A DNA stretch of 64,000 nt from Dehalococcoidia bacterium (GTDB taxonomy: Bacteria; Chloroflexota; Dehalococcoidia; Tepidiformales; Tepidiformaceae): NCBI GenBank assembly GCA_003104995.1, contig PQAO01000012.1:103307-167306 (forward strand), read 5' to 3'. Position numbers and translations under genes: made by a program. Within the stretch, counting starts at the first letter, position 1. The number at the start of each line of letters is the position of its first letter. Shown here one piece after another: positions 41,810 to 49,546 of this stretch. A model generated the notes under the pieces. It ran no database searches. It saw only the letters and a program-made list of their open reading frames with translations, and had not been told where the DNA came from.

Positions 41810-44176
41810 ATGCTGAAACCGTACCGCGTGCTGGACCTGACCACCGGGAAGGCGGACCTCGGGCCGATGATCCTGGCCGACCTTGGAGCCGAGGTGGTGA
41901 AAGTCGAGCCGCCGGGCGGGGCGCCGTCGCGCGGCGACGCGCTGCGCTTCGCGGCCTACAACCGGAACAAGCGGAGCGTGACGCTCGACCTTGAGACCAC
42001 GGACGGGCAGGCGGCCCTCCTGGACCTGGCGCGAGGGGCGGACTTCCTCTTCGAGGATGCGGGACCGGGGGAGATGGCGGCGCGGGGCCTCGGCTGGGAG
42101 CAGCTGCGAACGGCGAACCCGCGGCTGGTGTACGTGGCGACCACGCCTTTCGGCCAGGACGGGCCGTACAGCGGCCACCTCGCGACGGACCTTACGCTGG
42201 CGGCGATGGGCGGGATGATGGCGCTGAACGGCGACGCGGACCGGCCGCCGGTGCGGGTCTCGGTGCCGCAGACGTGGCACCAGGCGGCCGCCGAGAGCGC
42301 GGTGGGGGCGATGGTCGCGCACCACCTCCGGGAGCGGACCGGGGTTGGCCGGTTCGTAGATGTATCGGTGCAGGCGGCGGTGTTCTGGACCGGGCTGCAA
42401 GCGATGATCGCGGCCGCCGTCCAGGGGAAGGACATGGAGCGGGCGGGGACGGCGCTCCAGCTCGGGACGCTCACGCTGCCGCTGGTCTACCCCTGCGCGG
42501 ACGGCGAAGTGGTGATGATCGGGAACGGGCCGACGCTCGTCCCGCTGGTGCCCTGGATGGTGGCGGACGGGGTTGTGCCCGAGTCGTGGATAGGTGACGA
42601 GGAATGGGCCAGTTATGACATGAAGGTCCTCCAGGGGCTGCCGCTCAACCACGATTACGAGGAGGTGATGGCCCGCCTGGCGGACTGGACGCGGAAGTTC
42701 ACGAAGCAGGAGCTGCTCGAACGCGGGCTGGCGAACGGGGTGACGATCGCCCCGGTGGCGACGATCCCGGAGCTGCTCGACTTCAACCACCTGCGGGAGC
42801 GGGACTACTGGCGGGACCTGGAAGTGCGGCCGGGAGTGACGGTGCGGGGTCCCGGCGCGTTCGTGCGCGCCTCCGGGACACCGATCGCGCGCGAGCGCGG
42901 GGTGCCCGCGGCAGGCGAGGCGAACGGGGCGATCGAAGCGCGCACTCCGCGGCCGGCAGCGGCGCCCCGGGAGGGCTTGCCGTTCGAGGGACTGAAGGTG
43001 GCCGACTTCTCGTGGATCGGCGTGGGGCCGATCACCGGGAAGTACCTGGCGGACCATGGGGCCGAGGTCATCCGGGTCGAAACGGCGAACCCGCCTGACC
43101 GGTTGCGGGTGGCGGGCCCGTTCAAGGACGGTGTGTTCGGGCCGAACCGGTCGCAGTTCTACGGGGCGTTCAACACGTCGAAGCGGTCGATCGCGCTCAA
43201 CCTGAAGACGCCGGAGGCGCAGGAGATCGCGCGGAAGCTGATCGCGTGGGCTGACGTGGTGCTGGAGTCGTTCACGCCCGGGACCATGGCGGGCCTGGGG
43301 TTGGGGTACGAAGACGCGAAGCGGATCAACCCGGACGTGATCTACGCGAGCACCTGCCTGATGGGACAAACGGGGCCGGCGGCACCGCTCGCAGGCTACG
43401 GATACCACGCCGCCGCTATCTGCGGCTTTTATGAGGTGACCGGGTGGCCGGACCGGCCGCCGTCGGGGCCGTTCACGGCCTATACGGACACGATCGCGCC
43501 GCGCTTCCTGGCGTCCACGGTGATGGCGGCCCTGGACCACCGGGCACGGACGGGCGAAGGGCAGTACATCGAGCAATCACAGATGGAGTCATCGCTGTAC
43601 TTCCTGGCGCCGGAGATCCTGGACTACCAGGTCAGCGGCCGTGTACCGCGGCGGGCGGGGAATGAAGACCCGGCGATGGCGCCTCACGCGGCCTACCCGG
43701 CGGCGGGCGAGGACGAGTGGCTGGCGATCGCGATCGAGGATGACGCGCAGTGGGCCTCGCTGGTCGCGCTCCTGGGCGAACCGGCGTGGGCGGCCGAACC
43801 CGCCTGCGCGACGGCAGCGGGCCGGCTGGCCAACCGGGCGGCCATCGACGAGCACCTGGCGCGCTGGACGGCGGAGCAGGACATGCACGAGGCGATGGCG
43901 CGCCTGCAGGCGGCGGGCATCCCGGCCGGGGCGGTCCAGCGTTCGAGCGACCACCTGCGGGACCCGCAACTGGCGCACCGGCGGTTCTTCCACCCCCTGG
44001 AGCACGGGGAGATGGGGACGGTGCCGTACGAGGGTCACCAGTTCCTGGTCAGCGGGTACGAGAGTGGGCCGCGGTCGGCTGCGCCGTGCCTCGGGGAACA
44101 CTCGATGGAGGTGCTGCTGGACGTGCTCGGGCTGGGCGAGGACGAGGTGGCGCGACTGGCGGGCGGGCTGGGGTAG
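41810..44176 (+). CDS. Fused tandem CaiB/BaiF (family III) CoA-transferase
   Basis: 788 residues: two complete family III CoA-transferase domains (about 1-385 and 400-788), each opening with a Rossmann strand (R-V-L-D-L-T; L-K-V-A-D-F-S). The catalytic Asp that carries the CoA/acyl anhydride is present only in the second half (D560, in Y-T-D-T-I-A-P); the equivalent in the first half is Trp156. These enzymes act as interlocked dimers, so the fusion may provide one active and one structural site. The substrate acid is unknown. Confidence 0.88.
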   Translation: MLKPYRVLDLTTGKADLGPMILADLGAEVVKVEPPGGAPSRGDALRFAAYNRNKRSVTLDLETTDGQAALLDLARGADFLFEDAGPGEMAARGLGWEQLRTANPRLVYVATTPFGQDGPYSGHLATDLTLAAMGGMMALNGDADRPPVRVSVPQTWHQAAAESAVGAMVAHHLRERTGVGRFVDVSVQAAVFWTGLQAMIAAAVQGKDMERAGTALQLGTLTLPLVYPCADGEVVMIGNGPTLVPLVPWMVADGVVPESWIGDEEWASYDMKVLQGLPLNHDYEEVMARLADWTRKFTKQELLERGLANGVTIAPVATIPELLDFNHLRERDYWRDLEVRPGVTVRGPGAFVRASGTPIARERGVPAAGEANGAIEARTPRPAAAPREGLPFEGLKVADFSWIGVGPITGKYLADHGAEVIRVETANPPDRLRVAGPFKDGVFGPNRSQFYGAFNTSKRSIALNLKTPEAQEIARKLIAWADVVLESFTPGTMAGLGLGYEDAKRINPDVIYASTCLMGQTGPAAPLAGYGYHAAAICGFYEVTGWPDRPPSGPFTAYTDTIAPRFLASTVMAALDHRARTGEGQYIEQSQMESSLYFLAPEILDYQVSGRVPRRAGNEDPAMAPHAAYPAAGEDEWLAIAIEDDAQWASLVALLGEPAWAAEPACATAAGRLANRAAIDEHLARWTAEQDMHEAMARLQAAGIPAGAVQRSSDHLRDPQLAHRRFFHPLEHGEMGTVPYEGHQFLVSGYESGPRSAAPCLGEHSMEVLLDVLGLGEDEVARLAGGLG

Positions 44177-44259
44177 CGGTTCGGCGCCCGGGATGGGCGA
44201 CCGCAGCACCCTGTTGCGGCTACGCTTGGAGGTGACAACCCTCCACGGAGCCTTTGCCC

Positions 44260-45582
44260 ATGACCACCACCTCGACGTACGACCTGATCGTGATCGGCAA
44301 CGGTTCTGCCGGCGACAATATTGCCCGCACACTCGGGCGCAAGGGCCTGCGGGTCGCGGTGGTCGAGCGCACGCACCTCGGCGGCGAGTGCCTGAACGAC
44401 GGCTGCATCCCCAGCAAGGCCCTCATCGACCTCTCGAAGCGCGCCGCCGCCGAGGGCCTCTCCTGGGACGAGGTGGTCGCCCGTATCCACGCCGTCCAGC
44501 TCCTCGTCCGGGGTACCGACCCCAACGGCGGGTTCGCCGCCGACGGGATCGAGCTGGTCTGGGGCGATGCGCGCTTCCGATCTCCGACGGAGGTTGAAGT
44601 CGAGGGCAATGTCCTGGAGGCGACCAACGTCGTCGTCGCGACCGGCACTGGCCCCGGCCTCCCGCCCATCCCCGGCCTCGCCGAGGCCCGGCCGCAGACC
44701 AACCGGACGATCTTCACACTCCCCCGCTTCCCCGCCCGCCTGGCCGTCATCGGCGGCGGCCCCATCGGCCTCGAGCTCGGACAGGCCTTCCGCCGCCTCG
44801 GCGCCGAAGTGACCATCTTCGAAGCGCTCGACCGCATCGCCGCAACCGAAGACGCCGAGGTCTCCCTCGAGCTGACCAAGCACTTCGCGCGCGAGGGCAT
44901 CCGGGTCGAAGCCGGCAGTTCCATCGAGCGCGCCGACCGCGCTGAGGACGGCAGCGTCACCGTCGCAACCGCCCGCGGCCGCTTCGAGTTCGACGACCTG
45001 CTGGTTGCGGCCGGGCGGACGCCGCAGGTGCCGGAGGGGCTGGAGGAGCTCGGCCTCGAACGGGACCGGCGCGGCTTCGTCGCCATCTCCCCCTGCGGCA
45101 AGACGAACCTGGACGGGCTCTGGGCGGCGGGCGACATCACCGGCAAGTTCCAGTTCACCCATTACGCCGGCTACCAGGCCCACCACATCGCGAAGCACAT
45201 CGAGTCGGGCGTCTGCGAGCCCATACCCGACACCCTCGTCCCCTGGGCGATCTTCACCGAACCGGAGATAGGGCACGCGGGGATGACCGAGCAGCAGGCG
45301 CGCGAGGCCGGCATCGAGGTCCGCGTGGCCCGCCTGGACGCGGCCGACCTCGACTGGTTCCGCACGAACGGCCAGACGGACGGCTTCGCCAAGGTGGTTG
45401 CCGACGCGAAGACGGGGGTGCTCCTCGGGGCGCACTTCATCTGCGCGCGCGGGAGCACGATCGTGGGCGAGGCCTGCCTGGCCATCCAGCACGGCCTGAC
45501 GGCCCGCCAGGTCGCCAGCACCATCCACCCCTACCCCACCGCCTCCGAGCTCTTCCGCTGGGTCTGCGCGAAGGCGGTGTAG
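44260..45582 (+). CDS. Pyridine nucleotide-disulfide oxidoreductase (dihydrolipoyl dehydrogenase-like)
   Basis: 440 residues. FAD site V-I-G-N-G-S-A-G near the N-terminus, redox pair C44-L-N-D-G-C49, NAD(P) site I-G-G-G-P-I-G-L-E-L-G, A-A-G-D-I-T-G and C-terminal H-P-Y-P-T-A-S-E (His-Glu). This could be a lipoamide, mercuric or mycothione-type reductase; no 2-oxoacid dehydrogenase genes are nearby. GGAG lies 9 bases before the ATG at 44260. Codon third positions favour C, unlike its left-hand neighbours on the same strand. Confidence 0.9.
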   Translation: MTTTSTYDLIVIGNGSAGDNIARTLGRKGLRVAVVERTHLGGECLNDGCIPSKALIDLSKRAAAEGLSWDEVVARIHAVQLLVRGTDPNGGFAADGIELVWGDARFRSPTEVEVEGNVLEATNVVVATGTGPGLPPIPGLAEARPQTNRTIFTLPRFPARLAVIGGGPIGLELGQAFRRLGAEVTIFEALDRIAATEDAEVSLELTKHFAREGIRVEAGSSIERADRAEDGSVTVATARGRFEFDDLLVAAGRTPQVPEGLEELGLERDRRGFVAISPCGKTNLDGLWAAGDITGKFQFTHYAGYQAHHIAKHIESGVCEPIPDTLVPWAIFTEPEIGHAGMTEQQAREAGIEVRVARLDAADLDWFRTNGQTDGFAKVVADAKTGVLLGAHFICARGSTIVGEACLAIQHGLTARQVASTIHPYPTASELFRWVCAKAV

Positions 45583-45607
45583 GGGCGGCACCCAGGCGCC
45601 GCATCGA

Positions 45608-45654
45608 AGGGGTGCCCCTCCCGGAGCCAGCGGGGGCGGAGCCTCGCGACTCCT
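45608..45654 (-). repeat. Dispersed core repeat, copy C (inverted)
   Basis: Reverse complement of the unit at 38466, here immediately joined to the TCGCTTC heptamer array, just as copy B is near the GGGAGGA array. Confidence 0.8.
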
Positions 45655-45688
45655 CGCTTCTCGCTTCTCGCTTCTCGCTTCTCGCTTC
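45654..45688 (+). repeat. TCGCTTC heptamer array
   Basis: Five perfect TCGCTTC units (reverse complement GAAGCGA) ending 7 bases before the -10-like box of the exonuclease gene. Confidence 0.92.
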
Positions 45689-45694
45689 TCGCGC

Positions 45695-45700
45695 TACACT
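45695..45700 (+). promoter_or_regulatory. -10-like box of exonuclease gene (near-leaderless)
   Basis: TACACT, 8 bases, ATG at 45709. The heptamer array occupies the -35 region. Confidence 0.4.
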
Positions 45701-45708
45701 CCGCACAT

Positions 45709-47016
45709 ATGTTCGGCGACATCCCGGCGGCGCCTCCTGCAACCAGCCCGCTCCGCGACCGGCTGCGGGCCGCGCTCCATCAGCCCACGCGCGCCGAACC
45801 CCTGGTGCGCGACGCCAGCGTGACTGCGCGGGCGGACCTCTCCGGGCTCGGCGGCCACTGGTTTGAGTCGCCACTCGGGCCCGGCTACGTCGTCGAAAGC
45901 GTTTACGAGGCCGGCCACGTGCACGGCGCCATCCCCCTCCACCGCGCCCTGGCCGTCGATCCGGTCCGCCTCGCCGGGCAGATCCGCGACCCACGCCTCG
46001 GCGATGTCCAGCCAGCGGCCTTTTGCTACGTCGATACCGAGACGACGGGCCTCGGGGGCGCCGGCACGATGGTCTTCCTCGCCGGCGTCGCGCGCTTCGA
46101 CGGCGGCACCCTCCGCCTCCGCCAGTACCTTCTCCCCGGGCCCGAGTTCGAAGGCGGCCTCCTCGGCGGCCTCGGCGAGGACCTGGCCAGCGCCGGAGCG
46201 CTTGTGAGCTACAACGGCAAGTCGTTCGACGTCCCGGCGCTCGAAGTGCGCTACATCCTCTCGCGCCAGCGCCCAGGCCTGCGGACGATGCCCCACCTGG
46301 ACCTCCTCCATCCGAACCGGCGCCTCTTCCGGGGCGTCATCGACTCCCACCGCCTGGTCCACGTCGAACGCGACCTCCTTGGCTTCGAACGCGAGGACGA
46401 CTGCCCTTCGGCGGAGGTGCCGGAGCGCTACTTCCGCTTCCAGCGCTCGGGCGACCCCACCCACATCCTCCCGGTCCTCCGCCACAACGCCTGGGATATC
46501 CTCTCGCTGGTCGCCCTGGCCGCCCACCTGGCCGCCGTCTGCGAGGGCCCGGACTACCCGATGCAGGCCGCCCGCGCAGCCGAGTACGCCGGCGACCATG
46601 CCGCCGCGGCCGTCCGTTACGAGGCCGCCCTCGCCGGCTCGCTCCCCCGGGCGGAGCGCCTCGAAGCCCTCGAACGCGCCGCCCGCAGCCACGCCCGCTG
46701 CGGGAACTGGGAAGCGGCGGCGGCGTGCTGGCGGGCCCTCATCGACGAGCCCCGCAGCCGCCGTCTCCTCCCGTATGTCGAACTCGCCAAGATCGCCGAA
46801 CACCGCTTCCGGGAACCTGCCGAGGCCTACGCCCTCATCGACACGGCGATTGCGCTCCTCTCCCACGGCCTCGTTCCGCCGGGGCCCGCCAACGGCGAGC
46901 TCGCCCTCCCGGCCCTGGAACACCGCCGGGCCCGCCTGCGCCAGCGGCTGGGAGGGAGGAGCGAGGAGCGAGGAGGGAGGAGTGGGGGCAGCGTGCCGGC
47001 GGACGGCGGCACGTAG
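45709..47016 (+). CDS. YprB-like RNase H-fold DEDD exonuclease with helical repeats
   Basis: 435 residues. The DEDD site is readable: D109/E111 in Y-V-D-T-E-T-T-G, D174 in N-G-K-S-F-D, and D263 in H-N-A-W-D-I. The C-terminal ~170 residues are TPR-like helices (A-A-A-V-R-Y-E-A-A-L). It should cut single strands of DNA or RNA from an end; the target is unknown. The last ~20 residues (G-G-R-S-E-E-R-G-G-R-S) are encoded by the heptamer array at 46954, so the original C-terminus has probably been replaced. Confidence 0.85.
   Translation: MFGDIPAAPPATSPLRDRLRAALHQPTRAEPLVRDASVTARADLSGLGGHWFESPLGPGYVVESVYEAGHVHGAIPLHRALAVDPVRLAGQIRDPRLGDVQPAAFCYVDTETTGLGGAGTMVFLAGVARFDGGTLRLRQYLLPGPEFEGGLLGGLGEDLASAGALVSYNGKSFDVPALEVRYILSRQRPGLRTMPHLDLLHPNRRLFRGVIDSHRLVHVERDLLGFEREDDCPSAEVPERYFRFQRSGDPTHILPVLRHNAWDILSLVALAAHLAAVCEGPDYPMQAARAAEYAGDHAAAAVRYEAALAGSLPRAERLEALERAARSHARCGNWEAAAACWRALIDEPRSRRLLPYVELAKIAEHRFREPAEAYALIDTAIALLSHGLVPPGPANGELALPALEHRRARLRQRLGGRSEERGGRSGGSVPADGGT
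46954..46981 (+). repeat. Heptamer array inside a coding region
   Basis: GGGAGGA, GCGAGGA, GCGAGGA, GGGAGGA. Lies in the last codons of the exonuclease gene. Confidence 0.88.
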
Positions 47017-47030
47017 CGATCGGCCCCGCG

Positions 47031-47051
47031 CTTCTCGCTTCTCGCTTCTCG
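47031..47051 (+). repeat. CTTCTCG heptamer array
   Basis: Three perfect units, roughly the inverse of the array at 46954; the pair flanks the exonuclease stop codon. Confidence 0.88.
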
Positions 47052-47054
47052 TGG

Positions 47055-47074
47055 TACACGTTACCGTGTAGACT
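47055..47074 (+). promoter_or_regulatory. Operator and -10 of xre gene
   Basis: TACACG-TTAC-CGTGTA (47055-47070), a perfect 6-bp inverted repeat, overlaps TAGACT (47069-47074), which ends 7 bases before the xre ATG. Autorepression by the Xre protein is a natural inference. Confidence 0.5.
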
Positions 47075-47081
47075 TCCCGCC

Positions 47082-47294
47082 ATGGACTCGAAATGGTCGG
47101 CGGAATCGATCACCGAACTCCGCGCCCGGTTGGGGCTGACGCAGGCCGAGATGGCCGACGCCCTCGGCGTCCGCCAGCAGACCATCTCCGAGTGGGAGAC
47201 GGGCCGCTACCAGCCCCGCGGCGCGAGCGTCCGCATGCTCCAATTCCTGGCTGAAGCGCGGGCGCCTTACGACACTGCGGAGGAGCGCGAGTGA
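47082..47294 (+). CDS. Xre-family helix-turn-helix regulator
   Basis: 70 residues, essentially one HTH domain: L-R-A-R-L-G-L-T-Q-A-E-M-A-D-A-L-G-V then Q-Q-T-I-S-E-W-E-T-G. No effector domain. Its stop overlaps the DUF2851 start (GTGA), so the two are coupled; it probably represses this pair through the inverted repeat upstream. Confidence 0.9.
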   Translation: MDSKWSAESITELRARLGLTQAEMADALGVRQQTISEWETGRYQPRGASVRMLQFLAEARAPYDTAEERE

Positions 47295-48415
47295 CGGCCC
47301 CCGCGGCGCCGGCGTCATTCCCCGAGGCCGCGCTCGCGGCACGCTGGGCGGCGGGGGTCGCCGGCCCGCTTCGCCTCGAGGATGGCCGTGGCCTGCGGGT
47401 CGTCTTCCCGGGGACGCCCGCGGGCGGATCGGGGCCGGATTTCACGGGGGCAATCCTCGACGCCGGCGGGGACCTCCTCCGGGGCGATGTCGAGATTCAC
47501 CTCCGGGCGAGCGGCTGGCGGCGTCACGGCCATGCGACGGATGTGGCATACGGCGGGGTGGTCCTCCACGTGGCTGCCGTCAATGACGAGCCGGGCGCAT
47601 TCACGTTCCACCGCTCCGGGCGGCTCATCCCGGTGCTCGTCCTCGAGGCGGAGCCGCCGCGGACGGCGTTCCCTCCGCCCTTTACCCCACCCTGCGCGAT
47701 CCGCACTGCCCGTGGCCAGGCGCCAGGCGATGTCCTCGAACGCATGGGGCTCCGCCGCCTCCGGATCAAGGCAGCCCGCGTGAGCCCGGCGGTCGCCGCA
47801 CACGGTCCGGCGCAGGCGCTGTACGCGCTCGTTCTTGAAACGCTGGGTGGCGGTGCGAACCGCGAGCCCTTCGCGGCCCTCGCGCGGCGCCTGCCCCTGG
47901 CGCTGCTGCTGGAAACTGGCCGGCTGGCGGGAGTTTCTCGCACGATGGCGCTGGGAGCGGCGCTCAAGGGAGCGGCCGCGCCGCTCGCGCTGCGCCGGGC
48001 CGGCCTCCGGCCGATGGCTTCCCCGGGCCGGCGTCTCGAGTCGGCCGCCGCGCTTATCTCTCGCTGGTGGCCGGAGGGCGCGACACCCGGCTGGCCGGCC
48101 GCGCTTGGGGCGGGAATCACCTGGAAGGATGCCTCGGCGGCTGGCATCGGGCGGGCGACCGCCATCGAAGTGACGGTCAACGCCATCCTCCCCGTCGCCC
48201 TGGCCTCCGGCGTCATCCCGGTGGCGGACGTCGAGGCCGCCTGGCGCGCGCTCCCTTCGCCGGGCACCTATGGCCGCCTGGCCCGCCTCCAGTCCTGGCT
48301 TGGCGGCGAGCACAACCCGCCGTTCACCTCGGCCTCCCGCCTCCAGGGCGGCCTCTTGCTCCATGGTGATTACTGCACGCGGGGCGCCTGCGGGCGCTGC
48401 CCGTTCTCTGGCTGA
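47291..48415 (+). CDS. DUF2851 family protein, possible nuclease fold
   Basis: 374 residues. The DUF2851 core G-S-G-P-D-F (47-51) ... G-D-V-E-I-H (65-70) then W-R-R-H-G-H is clear, and the C-terminus has a C-x5-C-x2-C cluster (Y-C-T-R-G-A-C-G-R-C). PDF...(D)VEIH is reminiscent of a PD-(D/E)XK site with Lys replaced by His; that reading is my inference. Coupled to the Xre gene. Confidence 0.8.
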   Translation: MTAPAAPASFPEAALAARWAAGVAGPLRLEDGRGLRVVFPGTPAGGSGPDFTGAILDAGGDLLRGDVEIHLRASGWRRHGHATDVAYGGVVLHVAAVNDEPGAFTFHRSGRLIPVLVLEAEPPRTAFPPPFTPPCAIRTARGQAPGDVLERMGLRRLRIKAARVSPAVAAHGPAQALYALVLETLGGGANREPFAALARRLPLALLLETGRLAGVSRTMALGAALKGAAAPLALRRAGLRPMASPGRRLESAAALISRWWPEGATPGWPAALGAGITWKDASAAGIGRATAIEVTVNAILPVALASGVIPVADVEAAWRALPSPGTYGRLARLQSWLGGEHNPPFTSASRLQGGLLLHGDYCTRGACGRCPFSG

Positions 48416-48439
48416 AGCCGAGGGCCCGTGGGCGTGTGG

Positions 48440-49372
48440 CTACTGGGCGATGGGGAGCGGGGTGGGGACGCGTGTTGGCGGGCGGGGCGTGCGGGTGGGC
48501 GTCGGGGTCCAGGTGGGCGTCGGGGTGATCGTCGGCGTCGGGGTGATGGTGGGAGTATTGGTCGGCGTGGGGGTGTCGGTGGGCGTTGGGGTGATGGTGG
48601 GAGGAGGCACCGGCGTGTTGCTGTTGGGGAACCAGAGGGGGCCGTCGGAGAGCGGGGTGCCCGGGGCGATGCCGAAATCCAGGTAGTCCTCGGGGTTGAC
48701 CGGCGTGTCCTGCCAGCGGATCTCGAAGTGGAGGTGCTCGCCGGTGGAATAGCCGGACGAGCCCGTGATGCCGATGACCGCGTTGTTGTCGACGGCGGCG
48801 CCCTTTTCGGCGAGGGTCTGGCTGAGGTGGCCGTAGAGGGTGGTCCAGCCATCGCCGCAGTCCACGAAGATGTGGTTGCCGTACGCGCCGGAGTAGGTGG
48901 CTTCGGAGACGGTGCCGGTACAGGCGGCATAGACCGGGGAATGGCTGAGGCCCTCGAGGGCGAGGTCGATGCCGCCATGGATGCGGCCCGGGCCCCGGTT
49001 GGCCGCCCCGTAGCGGTCGGTGGCGCGGCTCCATTCGCGGAGGGGCATGGCGAAACGGCTGGTCGCGGCTGCGGCCTGGGTGGTGTCCGGGAGCTGGGCA
49101 GGGTCCGGCCTGAGAACCGCGCCCTCATCCGTATCGACGGCGCCGTCCACGAGTGACTGGTGAGCACTCCCGCCGGTCCCGGTGGCCGCGCTCGTGCTGG
49201 TGGCCTGGTCATCGGTGACGGCGCGGACGGCATCGGGAGGCTGTTGCTCGGCGCCCGAGCCGGCGGGGTCGCGGGCGACCATGACCGCGGCGACACCCGC
49301 GATGAAGGTGGCGCCGAGGAGGATGCGGACGGCGTGGGAGCCCGGGATGCGGGGCACGCGAAGAGGTGGCAT
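48440..49372 (-). CDS. M23 (LytM-type) peptidase with TPT-rich tail
   Basis: 310 residues from the ATG at 49372. One N-terminal membrane or signal segment (about 17-34), a disordered linker and the M23 domain with zinc ligands H133 and D137 (H-G-G-I-D) and H-L-H (214-216) follow. A C-terminal ~55-residue Pro/Thr repeat (T-P-T-x) would span the wall. It cleaves or binds peptidoglycan cross-bridges. The DNA of the tail is repetitive and G-rich on the + strand. Confidence 0.93.
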   Translation of the reverse strand: MPPLRVPRIPGSHAVRILLGATFIAGVAAVMVARDPAGSGAEQQPPDAVRAVTDDQATSTSAATGTGGSAHQSLVDGAVDTDEGAVLRPDPAQLPDTTQAAAATSRFAMPLREWSRATDRYGAANRGPGRIHGGIDLALEGLSHSPVYAACTGTVSEATYSGAYGNHIFVDCGDGWTTLYGHLSQTLAEKGAAVDNNAVIGITGSSGYSTGEHLHFEIRWQDTPVNPEDYLDFGIAPGTPLSDGPLWFPNSNTPVPPPTITPTPTDTPTPTNTPTITPTPTITPTPTWTPTPTRTPRPPTRVPTPLPIAQ

Positions 49373-49534
49373 CACTCAGTACCATCGGTCAGGAACACCC
49401 TTGTGACCAGATCCCGGCCCCGGATAGTGGCAGGGGAGGGCCCTGAAATGCTCGCGGTCTTTACGTTGGGCTGACGTGGAGGGCCGTGCCAGCCGCATGC
49501 TAACCGGGCGATTCGATCACGGCACGAGGCCTGA

Positions 49535-49540
49535 TAGGAT
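49535..49540 (+). promoter_or_regulatory. -10-like box of ABC operon (leaderless)
   Basis: TAGGAT, then GCCGTG, then the second of two adjacent GTG codons (49547). It favours 49547 as the start. Confidence 0.45.
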
Positions 49541-49546
49541 GCCGTG

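Larger units (their letters stand above)
44180..48420. other. Segment with reversed strand composition
   Basis: Outside, the + strand is G-rich (for example 26 G / 15 C at 43201-43260; 23 G / 16 C at 48721-48780), on genes of both orientations. Inside it is C-rich (15 G / 29 C at 44701-44760). Four genes lie within. Skew is weaker in parts of DUF2851. Edges are set by eye. Confidence 0.6.
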
